From Candidatus Acetothermia bacterium (GTDB lineage: Bacteria > Bipolaricaulota > Bipolaricaulia > Bipolaricaulales > Bipolaricaulaceae): a stretch of DNA of 36,043 nt. Under the pieces are notes generated by a model that was not told the DNA's origin, ran no database searches, and saw only the letters and a list, made by a program, of their open reading frames with translations. The position numbers and the translations under genes were made by a program. Location: positions 1 to 36,043 of the forward strand of contig JANLFW010000016.1 in assembly GCA_024653305.1 (NCBI GenBank). The letters are read 5' to 3'. Shown in pieces: positions 24,332 to 30,356 of the stretch; the first letter of the stretch is position 1; each line of letters opens with the position of its first letter.

Positions 24332-25055
24332 GGCACCGGACCGGTGCCGGAAGTGCCGCCACGGATGTTCCTACATCTTCGACGGACTCCCCCCGGCGGG
24401 CCGGAAGGAGCTCGAGGCCCTGATGCGGCCGATGGAGGTCGAGGTGGGGGGGATGGTGTTCCACGAGGGAATGCCCGCGTTCGGCCTGTACATCCTGTGC
24501 CAGGGGAAGATCAAGGTCGCCAAGCGCACCCGGTTCGGCCATTCCCAGATCCTGAAGCTCCTCGGCCCCGGAGAGATCCTGGGCGAGAAGACCTTGTTCG
24601 ACCAGGAAACCTACACCTGCTACGCCAAGGCCCTGGAGCCATCGCGCCTGATGTTCATCCCCCGGGAGGATTTCCTCCCGTTCGTCCGCCGCTACCCGGA
24701 GGTGGGCCTGAGGCTGATCGAGAAGCTCTCCCGCGAGCTCAAGGTGTTCGGGGAGAAATTGGTGGAGATCACGTCCCGATCGGCCAAGGAACGGGTGGCG
24801 CGGGCGCTCCTGGAGCTGGCGCGGGCGTTTGGCCAGGAGACCCCGGACGGATGGGACATCGGGTTGGAGCTGCCGCGGGGGGAGCTCGCGGAGATGGCCG
24901 GCGTGTCCACGGAGACGGCGATCCGAGTCCTGTCGGATCTCAAGGACCGGGACATCCTGGGGCTGCCCGGGAGGCGGATCGTGATCAAGAGGCGGGAGGA
25001 CCTGGAGAACCTGGCCCATCCGTTCCGCACATTCCTGCGGGAGAACCTGGCCTGA
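24303..25055 (+). CDS. Crp/Fnr-family regulator with N-terminal cysteine cluster
   Basis: A 250-residue activator or repressor. The N-terminus has C15, C18 and C22 (CRKCRHGC), then the cyclic-nucleotide-like beta-roll (LYILCQGKIKV, GEILGEKTLFDQETYTCYAKALE), the long dimer helix and a C-terminal winged helix (LPRGELAEMAGVSTETAIRVLSDLKDRDIL). C66 and C106 could serve as further ligands. The cluster recalls the oxygen-sensing iron-sulfur site of FNR, but the fourth FNR cysteine position is not occupied (Phe/Met there), so metal binding is uncertain. The ATG at 24303 is the first start in frame that gives family similarity; it overlaps accA. It may control the acc operon or the hydrogenase-related gene that follows. 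Confidence 0.85.
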   Translation: MWDVKTQPVKAPDRCRKCRHGCSYIFDGLPPAGRKELEALMRPMEVEVGGMVFHEGMPAFGLYILCQGKIKVAKRTRFGHSQILKLLGPGEILGEKTLFDQETYTCYAKALEPSRLMFIPREDFLPFVRRYPEVGLRLIEKLSRELKVFGEKLVEITSRSAKERVARALLELARAFGQETPDGWDIGLELPRGELAEMAGVSTETAIRVLSDLKDRDILGLPGRRIVIKRREDLENLAHPFRTFLRENLA

Positions 25056-25089
25056 GGGAGACCCGCCCATCCCGAAGAGGGGCAGCGAA

Positions 25090-25539
25090 GTGCGTCGGGT
25101 CCTGTTGGCGATCGGGAACCCCCTCCGGCGCGACGATGGCGTTGGGCTGGGGGTGGGCGAGCGGCTTCAAGGGACGGGCTGGACGGTCATCGCGGCCGGA
25201 CAGGCGGTGGAGAATGCCCTCGGCCTGATCGAGCGCCTCGCCCCCGACCTCCTCGTGGTGGTGGATGCGGCGGAGATGGGCCTCCCCCCGGGGAGCGCCC
25301 GACGGCTCCCCCTCACCGAGGGGGAACGCATGCTCAGCTCGACACATGCCCTGCCGCTTCCGTTTCTCCTCTCCCGGCTCACCGGCAAGGTCGGGGAGCT
25401 GATCTTGGTGGGGATCCAGCCCGCCGACCGCGCGCTGGGGGAGGGGCTCACGCCCCCGGTTCAGACGAGCGTGGAGCGGGTGGTCTCCATGCTCAGGGAG
25501 AATCGGCCGACTGCGATCTCACCCCTCGAACCGGGCTAG
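25090..25539 (+). CDS. HycI/HybD-type hydrogenase maturation protease
   Basis: A 149-residue protease that removes the C-terminal tail of the nickel-iron hydrogenase large subunit after metal insertion. GNPLRRDDGVG holds the metal-sensing aspartate (D16), LLVVVDAAEMGLPPG the second acidic site (near D59), and STHALPL the histidine (H86); QPADRALGEGL near the end is also usual. GTG start at 25090 with GAGGGG upstream. No hydrogenase genes are in the window, so the substrate enzyme must lie elsewhere. It follows the Crp/Fnr gene by 34 nt and converges on rarA, with 9 nt between the stops. Some members act on other cofactor proteins. Confidence 0.85.
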   Translation: MRRVLLAIGNPLRRDDGVGLGVGERLQGTGWTVIAAGQAVENALGLIERLAPDLLVVVDAAEMGLPPGSARRLPLTEGERMLSSTHALPLPFLLSRLTGKVGELILVGIQPADRALGEGLTPPVQTSVERVVSMLRENRPTAISPLEPG

Positions 25540-25548
25540 GGTCGCTGG

Positions 25549-26850
25549 TTACTCGGATCTCTTCTCGCCGCGGATCCGGGCACGGATGGCCGCCAGCCGC
25601 TCGCGGAGCTTGCCCTCCCACCCCACCGGCTTCGGTCGGTAGTACACCCGATCCCGCAACCCCTCGGGGAGGCAGGGCATGGGCGCCACCCCCTCCGGGA
25701 GGTCGTGGGCGTACCGATAGCCCTTCCCGTAGCCGAGGTCCTTCATCGTGTCCGTGACCGGGTTCCTGAGGTGGAGCGGCACCGGCTCGTTGATCGTGGC
25801 CTGCACGTCCCGCTTGGCCTCGCCGTAGGCAAGGTAGAGGGCATTGGACTTCGGGGCCAGGGCGAGGTAGGCCACGGCCTCGGCCACCGCCAGCTCGCAC
25901 TCCGGCATCCCCACGGCCTCCACCGCCTGGGCCGCGGCCACCGCCAGGCGCAGCGCCCCCGGATCGGCGAGGCCGATGTCCTCGCTGGCCATGCGCACCA
26001 GGCGCCGGGCGAGGTAGCGCGGATCCTCGCCGGACTCGAGCATCCGCGCCAGCCAGTACAGGGCGGCGTCCACATCGGAGTTGCGCACCGCCTTGTGCAG
26101 GGCGGAGATCAGGTTGTAGTGCTCCTCTCCGGCCCGATCGTAGCGGGGGGCCTTGCGCCCCACCGCCTCCGCCACCTGGGCGAGGGACAGGCACCCCTCC
26201 CCGACCGCCCCCACCGCGGTCTCCACCGCGATCAGGAGCCGACGGGCATCTCCGTCCGCGTAGCGGACGAGGAACTCCCCCGCCCCCGGCTCCAGCTCCA
26301 CCCGCCCCCCGTACCCCCGCTCGTCGGCCAGGGCCCGGGCGAGGAGCACCCGCAGGTCGTCCTCGGACAGGGGCTCGAACACGAACAGCTGAGCCCGGGA
26401 AAGGAGGGCCGAGCGCAGGGCGAACGAGGGGTTCTCGGTGGTGGCCCCGATGAACAGGATCGACCCCTCCTCGAGGAACGGCAAAAGCACGTCCTGCTGG
26501 GCCCGGTTCCAGCGATGGATCTCGTCGAGGAACAGGAGGTCCCGCTGCCCGACGCGCTGCCAGAGCTCGCGCGAGGCGGCGAGGGCCTCCCGCACCTCGG
26601 GCATCGTGGCCAGGGCCGCGGACTTCTGCACGAACCGCGCCCCCCATCGGCCGGCGACCAGGCGACCGATCGTGGTCTTCCCGGTCCCCGGCGGTCCCCA
26701 GAAGATGAGGGGCACCACCAGGCCCTGTTCGATGAGCGCCCGCAGCGGCCCTTTCTCCCCGAGGAGGTGGCGCTGGCCCACCACCTCGTCCAGGGTGCGG
26801 GGACGGAGGCGATCGGCCAGCGGAGCGCGACCTTGCCACAGGCCATCCAC
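25549..26850 (-). CDS. rarA: Replication-associated recombination protein A (MgsA/RarA)
   Basis: A 433-residue AAA+ ATPase that acts at stalled replication forks and gaps. Walker A is GPPGTGKT (52-59), Walker B is LLFLDEIHRW (D109, E110), the sensor 1 region is GATTENPSFALRSALLSRAQLF, and arginine sensor 2 is in YADGDARRLL. The C-terminal tetramerisation part has HYNLISALHKAVRNSDVDAALYWLARMLESGEDPRYLARRLVRMASEDIGLADP and the final PLHLRNPVTDTMKDLGYGKGYRYAHD, both diagnostic. The start is GTG at 26850; TACAAT ends 6 nt upstream and there is no ribosome site, which suggests a leaderless message. It is divergent from the tRNA cluster and dnaA. Confidence 0.96.
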   Translation of the reverse strand: MDGLWQGRAPLADRLRPRTLDEVVGQRHLLGEKGPLRALIEQGLVVPLIFWGPPGTGKTTIGRLVAGRWGARFVQKSAALATMPEVREALAASRELWQRVGQRDLLFLDEIHRWNRAQQDVLLPFLEEGSILFIGATTENPSFALRSALLSRAQLFVFEPLSEDDLRVLLARALADERGYGGRVELEPGAGEFLVRYADGDARRLLIAVETAVGAVGEGCLSLAQVAEAVGRKAPRYDRAGEEHYNLISALHKAVRNSDVDAALYWLARMLESGEDPRYLARRLVRMASEDIGLADPGALRLAVAAAQAVEAVGMPECELAVAEAVAYLALAPKSNALYLAYGEAKRDVQATINEPVPLHLRNPVTDTMKDLGYGKGYRYAHDLPEGVAPMPCLPEGLRDRVYYRPKPVGWEGKLRERLAAIRARIRGEKRSE

Positions 26851-26856
26851 GGGGGG

Positions 26857-26862
26857 ATTGTA
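26857..26862 (-). promoter_or_regulatory. -10 box of rarA, leaderless position
   Basis: On the minus strand TACAAT is followed by exactly six C residues and then the GTG start of rarA. The -35 part is weak (GAGGGC at 17 nt) and overlaps the divergent tRNA promoter. Confidence 0.5.
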
Positions 26863-26867
26863 TCCCC

Positions 26868-26897
26868 TTGACGGGCTTGCCCTCTCGCCCGTAACAT
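26868..26897 (+). promoter_or_regulatory. Promoter of the tRNA cluster
   Basis: TTGACG (26868-26873), an 18-nt spacer and TAACAT (26892-26897) lie 11 nt before the first tRNA. It shares sequence with the divergent rarA promoter. Confidence 0.6.
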
Positions 26898-26908
26898 TGC
26901 GATGGGTA

Positions 26909-26984
26909 GGGCCGTTAGCTCAACCGGTAGAGCAGCGGACTCTTAATCCGCGGGTTGGGGGTTCGAGTCCTCCACGGCCCACCA
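26909..26984 (+). tRNA. tRNA-Lys (CTT)
   Basis: A 76-nt cloverleaf with acceptor arms GGGCCGT / ACGGCCC, D-arm GCTCAACCGGTAGAGC, anticodon loop CTCTTAA (anticodon CTT) and T-loop TTCGAGT. The CCA end is encoded. Confidence 0.97.
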
Positions 26985-26987
26985 GCC

Positions 26988-27060
26988 CGTGATCCGTAGA
27001 CCGCGAGCCGTAATCCGTTCTAACCGCAGCCCGGATAACGGTCACGGTTCACCGATCACG
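26988..27060. repeat. Imperfect 30-bp inverted repeat between two tRNA-Lys genes
   Basis: The left arm (26988-27017, CGTGATCCGT...) matches the reverse complement of the right arm (27032-27060, CGTGATCGGTGAACCGTG...) over about 30 nt with several mismatches, around a loop of about 14 nt. The arms themselves are built from short variants of CCGT(G/A)ATCCG. This looks like a small palindromic intergenic repeat rather than a terminator. Confidence 0.55.
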
Positions 27061-27064
27061 CCGC

Positions 27065-27137
27065 GGGTCGTTAGCTCAGTTGGCAGAGCACCGGCCTTTT
27101 AAGCCGGGTGTCGCAGGTTCGATTCCTGCACGACCCA
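27065..27137 (+). tRNA. tRNA-Lys (TTT)
   Basis: A 73-nt cloverleaf with acceptor arms GGGTCGT / ACGACCC, anticodon loop CTTTTAA (anticodon TTT) and T-loop TTCGATT. CCA is not encoded. Confidence 0.97.
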
Positions 27138-27164
27138 GAAGGCTTGGTGGCCGCTGGTAGCCCT

Positions 27165-27239
27165 GTCCCCGTCGTCTAGGCCGGCCCAGGACACCGGGCT
27201 TTCAATCCGGAAACGGGGGTTCGAATCCCCCCGGGGACA
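27165..27239 (+). tRNA. tRNA-Glu (TTC)
   Basis: A 75-nt cloverleaf with acceptor arms GTCCCCG / CGGGGAC, anticodon loop CTTTCAA (anticodon TTC) and T-loop TTCGAAT. CCA is not encoded. Confidence 0.96.
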
Positions 27240-27273
27240 CTTGCGGACGGGGGCCCAAGGTTGCTACACTTGT

Positions 27274-27345
27274 GGGCGAGTAGCTCAGCGGGAGAGCATC
27301 CGGCTTACATCCGGAAGGCCAGAGGTTCGAGCCCTCTCTCGCCCA
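27274..27345 (+). tRNA. tRNA-Val (TAC)
   Basis: A 72-nt cloverleaf with acceptor arms GGGCGAG / CTCGCCC, anticodon loop CTTACAT (anticodon TAC) and T-loop TTCGAGC. CCA is not encoded. Confidence 0.96.
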
Positions 27346-27428
27346 CTGAGCCTCAAGGACCCTGTGAGGGTGCCAAGATGAGGGGCTCGCAGGGGAGCAG
27401 AAGGGGCCCCATTTCGTGGGGCGAAAAC

Positions 27429-27504
27429 GGGGACGTGGTCTAGGCCGGACTAGGACACCGGATTGTCACTCCGGAGATCGCGGGTTCAAATCCCGTCGTC
27501 CCCG
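27429..27504 (+). tRNA. tRNA-Asp (GTC)
   Basis: A 76-nt cloverleaf with acceptor arms GGGGACG / CGTCCCC, anticodon loop TTGTCAC (anticodon GTC) and T-loop TTCAAAT. CCA is not encoded. Confidence 0.96.
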
Positions 27505-27520
27505 CTTTCAAGGTCGGGGT

Positions 27521-27547
27521 CCCCGCGAAGACGCGGTCTTCGCGGGG
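27521..27547 (+). other. Strong hairpin between tRNA-Asp and tRNA-Phe
   Basis: A perfect 12-bp stem (CCCCGCGAAGAC / GTCTTCGCGGGG) with a GCG loop. There is no T-run after it, and tRNA-Phe starts 7 nt later, so it may be a processing signal or a partial terminator inside the tRNA transcript. Confidence 0.6.
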
Positions 27548-27554
27548 TGGCCTT

Positions 27555-27630
27555 GGCGAGGTAGCTCAGGTGGTAGAGCACGCGGCTGAAAACCGCGGTG
27601 TCCCCAGTTCGACTCTGGGCCTCGCCACCA
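27555..27630 (+). tRNA. tRNA-Phe (GAA)
   Basis: A 76-nt cloverleaf with acceptor arms GGCGAGG / CCTCGCC, anticodon loop CTGAAAA (anticodon GAA) and T-loop TTCGACT. The CCA end is encoded. It is followed directly by the dnaA promoter. Confidence 0.97.
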
Positions 27631-27637
27631 CCGCGAT

Positions 27638-27666
27638 TTGACGGGTCCCCCCCACCGGGGTAGGCT
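27638..27666 (+). promoter_or_regulatory. Promoter of dnaA
   Basis: TTGACG (27638-27643), an exact 17-nt spacer and TAGGCT (27661-27666) lie 10 nt before the dnaA ATG. The transcript leader would be only a few bases. No DnaA box is seen at this promoter. Confidence 0.6.
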
Positions 27667-27676
27667 GCGAGAGGCC

Positions 27677-29011
27677 ATGGTGCAAACCATCGAGGACATC
27701 TGGGAGAAGGTCAAGGCCCAGCTTGCCGAGGAAGTTCCCCCCACCAGCTTTGCCGCCTGGTTCGCCGACGCGAAACCCCGCCAGGGTCCTGGGGACACGG
27801 TGGTGCTGGAGGTGCCGTCCGTGTTCGCCAAGGGAGGGATCGAACGGAAGTACCGGGCGCTGTTGGAACGGGTGCTTCACGAGACGGCTGGCCGGGAGGT
27901 ATCGCTCCAGATCACGGTGAGCGATCACCCCCCTCCCTCGCCTGCCTCGCCCCAGGAGGCGTCCGCCCCGCGCCGCTACCTCGGGTCCTTGCCCCTGAAC
28001 CCGGAGTACACGTTCGACACGTTTGTCCGGGGCAAGAACTCCCAGCTCGCGTTCGCCGCCGCCCAGGCCGTGGCCGAGTCCCCGGCCCGGGCTTACAACC
28101 CGCTCTTTATCTACGGCAAAGTTGGCCTGGGCAAGACCCACCTCCTCCACGCCATCGGCACCCACGTCGTCCAGAAGCCCGGCGACCTCACCGTGGTGTA
28201 CACGACCTCGGAGCGGTTCGCGATCGAGCTCATCCACTCCATCGGCACCAACACCACCGAACAGTTCCGCGCCAAGTACCGCACGGTGGACGTGCTCCTC
28301 ATCGACGACGTGCACTTCCTCAAGAACAAGGAAGGGACGCAAGAAGAACTGTTCCACACGTTCAACGAGCTCTACGGGAACGGAAAGCAAATCGTGCTCT
28401 CCTCGGACCGGCCCCCGGACGAGCTCCATGGCCTCCAGGACCGGCTCGTGTCCCGGTTTCGGTGGGGCCTGGTGGCGGACATCCAGCCCCCGGACTTCGA
28501 GACGCGGATGGCCATCCTACGGGAGAAGGCGCGCCGACGGAATCTCGAGGTGTCCGACGAGGTGGTGGAGCTGATCGCATCCCGGATCACGAGCAACGTC
28601 CGCGACCTGGAGGGGGCGTTGATCCGGGCCATGGCCTACGCGGAACTGGGCAAGGGGCCGATCACCGCGGCCGTGCTGGAGGACGTGCTCCCTAAGGAGG
28701 ACCGGTCCCGCCGCCTGACCGTAGACGCGATCAAGGAGGAGGTGGCCGCCGCATACCGGGTCCCGGTGGCCGAATTGGAGGGCCCTTCCCGCAAGAAGGA
28801 GATCGTCCATGCCCGCCAGATCGCGATCTACCTCGCCCGCGAGCTCACCGAGAACTCCTTCCCCGCCCTGGGGCGGGCGTTCGGCGGCCGCGACCACACC
28901 ACGATCATGCACTCCTACCAGAAGATGCAGGAGCTCATCCGCCAGTTCGCCTTACTCCGCGGGGAGATCGACGCCCTACGCGCGGCCATCCAGGCCAAGT
29001 ACACGGCATGA
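27677..29011 (+). CDS. dnaA: Chromosomal replication initiator protein DnaA
   Basis: A 444-residue initiator that binds DnaA boxes and opens oriC. Domain I (about 1-85) begins IEDIWEKVKAQLAEEVPPTSFAAWF. A short linker follows. Domain III is AAA+: YTFDTFVRGKNSQLAFAAAQAV, Walker A YGKVGLGKTHLLHAIG, Walker B VLLIDDVHFLKNKEGTQEELFHTFN, sensor 1 IVLSSDRPP and the box VII region. Domain IV carries the DnaA-box helix-turn-helix ending in GRAFGGRDHTTIMHSYQKM, the family signature. A GAGAGG before the ATG may act as ribosome site if the leader is long enough; an in-frame TTG at 27638 is within the promoter and is rejected. The origin candidate lies directly downstream. Confidence 0.98.
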   Translation: MVQTIEDIWEKVKAQLAEEVPPTSFAAWFADAKPRQGPGDTVVLEVPSVFAKGGIERKYRALLERVLHETAGREVSLQITVSDHPPPSPASPQEASAPRRYLGSLPLNPEYTFDTFVRGKNSQLAFAAAQAVAESPARAYNPLFIYGKVGLGKTHLLHAIGTHVVQKPGDLTVVYTTSERFAIELIHSIGTNTTEQFRAKYRTVDVLLIDDVHFLKNKEGTQEELFHTFNELYGNGKQIVLSSDRPPDELHGLQDRLVSRFRWGLVADIQPPDFETRMAILREKARRRNLEVSDEVVELIASRITSNVRDLEGALIRAMAYAELGKGPITAAVLEDVLPKEDRSRRLTVDAIKEEVAAAYRVPVAELEGPSRKKEIVHARQIAIYLARELTENSFPALGRAFGGRDHTTIMHSYQKMQELIRQFALLRGEIDALRAAIQAKYTA

Positions 29012-29260
29012 TCTGTCCCCAGCCCCCTGGGGATATCCCTGTGGATAACCCCGGCTTCGGGTGGGGACAATCCCCTGGTTCCGGTGGACAACGGGTGAGG
29101 AAACGTAAAGGAAAACTCTTTCCACAACAGAACTTCCCAGGGCAGCCGTCCTGTCCACAAGTTATCCACAGGGGTTTCCCCAGCCGGTTTTCCCGTCGCC
29201 ACGTGACCAACCTGAGTTATCCCCAAATCCCGTGTGGCCCCTACAACGAGGACAAGGGTT
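29012..29260. other. oriC: Candidate chromosomal origin (oriC)
   Basis: This 249-nt gap between dnaA and the DciA-type gene is packed with DnaA-box-like sequences. Perfect TTATCCACA boxes are at 29162-29170 (plus) and 29040-29048 (minus, read as TGTGGATAA). Near matches are TTATCCCCA at 29217-29225, CTTTCCACA at 29118-29126 and CTGTCCACA at 29151-29159, with GGTGGACAA-like sites near 29083. A less GC-rich stretch, AAACGTAAAGGAAAACTC (about 29101-29118), could be the unwinding part. Position next to dnaA is the classic place. Confidence 0.8.
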
Positions 29261-29806
29261 ATGAGTAAAGAAGATCTTCTGCAGTGGTTATTGCCCCTGG
29301 CCCGCCGGTGGGGGCTGGCCGAGGCCCTGGCCCAGCAGCGCGCGGTGTTCGCCTGGGAGCGCGCAGTAGGACCCAACCTGGCCAGCTTGGCCCGCCCGTT
29401 GTACGTGGACCGCGAGGTCCTTCACCTGGGTGTGCCCAGCCACGTGGTGGCGGCGGAGCTTCACCTCCTGGCGGCGGAGCTCCTGGCGCGGTTGGCGGAG
29501 GTGGCCCCGGGGAGTGGGGTGAAGGAGCTGCGGTTCCACGTGCGGGCTGAGCCCGGCCCCCCGCCGGAGGTCACCGTGCCCCCCCCTTCTCCGCGGGAGC
29601 GGCGGCTCGCCGAGCAGGAGCTGTCCGCCCACCTGCCGGAAGGCCTCCGGGACAAGCTCGCCGGCATCGTGGCTTGGGCCCGGGCGCGGGACCAGGCGAT
29701 CCTCGCCGCCGGCGGAAGTGCGTGTCGCCGGTGCGGGGTGGCGTTCCTTGGCCCTGGGGATCTCTGTCCGGTCTGCGCGGTTGAGGCCCCGCGGGACCGT
29801 GGCTAG
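29261..29806 (+). CDS. DciA-type (DUF721) helicase loader-like protein with zinc ribbon
   Basis: A 181-residue protein. Residues about 5-98 are a DUF721 domain: FAWERAVGPNLASLARPLYVDREVLHLGVPSHVVAAELHLLAAELLARL matches the KH-like fold (W..aVG..la.ha.p..l..g.L.V.v.s..wa.eL). DUF721 includes DciA, the widespread bacterial protein that loads the replicative helicase DnaB. A Pro/Arg-rich linker leads to a helical stretch and then a C-terminal zinc ribbon with C155-C158 and C169-C172 (CRRC ... CPVC). Location immediately after the origin candidate supports a replication role. The ATG at 29261 has only a weak ribosome site (AAGGG close by). Confidence 0.8.
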   Translation: MSKEDLLQWLLPLARRWGLAEALAQQRAVFAWERAVGPNLASLARPLYVDREVLHLGVPSHVVAAELHLLAAELLARLAEVAPGSGVKELRFHVRAEPGPPPEVTVPPPSPRERRLAEQELSAHLPEGLRDKLAGIVAWARARDQAILAAGGSACRRCGVAFLGPGDLCPVCAVEAPRDRG

Positions 29807-29809
29807 ACT
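29781..29809 (+). promoter_or_regulatory. Leaderless promoter of hslVU
   Basis: TTGAGG (29781-29786), an exact 17-nt spacer and TAGACT (29804-29809) end 7 nt before the hslV ATG. The promoter overlaps the last codons of the DUF721 gene. There is no ribosome site before the ATG. Confidence 0.6.
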
Positions 29810-29816
29810 CGTTGCG

Positions 29817-30356
29817 ATGTACGTGGAGTCCACGACGATCCTCGCCATCCGGTCCGAGGGGACGCGGCGCGCGGTGATGGCCTGCGACGGCCAGGCGACC
29901 ATGGAGAGCCGGGTGATCAAGACCGGGGCGCGCAAGGTCCACCGCATCCACGGCGGCCAGGTGCTGGTGGGGTTCGCCGGGGGAACGGCGGACGGGATCG
30001 CCCTGCTCGAGCGGCTGGAGGGGAAGCTCTCCGCCTACGGGTCCCTGCGCCGGGCGGCGGTGGAACTGTCCAAGGAGTGGCGGACCGACCGGGCGCTGCG
30101 GCGCTTGGAGGCGGTGCTGGTGGCCGCCTCACAGGAGGCGTTGCTCATCCTCACCGGGCAGGGGGACGTGCTGGAGCCGGAGGACGGCCTGGCCGGGATT
30201 GGGTCCGGGGGCGGCTACGCCCTGAGCGCCGCCCGCGCCTTGGTCCGCCATGTCGACCTTCCGCTGGCCGAGGTGGCCCGGGAGGCCTTAAAGATCGCGT
30301 CCGAGATCGATATTTACACCAACGATCGGATCACGGTGGAAGAGGTGACGTGGTGA
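29817..30356 (+). CDS. hslV: ATP-dependent protease peptidase subunit HslV
   Basis: A 179-residue proteasome-like peptidase. The active form starts at a threonine, here in ESTTILAIRSEG after removal of about five residues. ACDGQATMESRVIKTGARKVHRIHGGQVLVGFAGGTADGIALLERLEGKL is the conserved core, and EDGLAGIGSGGGYALSAARAL the C-terminal signature with the SGGxYA motif. HslV forms a double hexamer capped by HslU. The ATG has no ribosome site but a promoter ends 7 nt before it. The stop overlaps the hslU GTG by 4 nt. Confidence 0.96.
   Translation: MYVESTTILAIRSEGTRRAVMACDGQATMESRVIKTGARKVHRIHGGQVLVGFAGGTADGIALLERLEGKLSAYGSLRRAAVELSKEWRTDRALRRLEAVLVAASQEALLILTGQGDVLEPEDGLAGIGSGGGYALSAARALVRHVDLPLAEVAREALKIASEIDIYTNDRITVEEVTW

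Noticed and set aside
27265-27270. TACACT before tRNA-Val as a separate promoter
   Set aside because: Only 3 nt separate it from the mature tRNA 5' end, too close for the usual start distance and no room for a leader.
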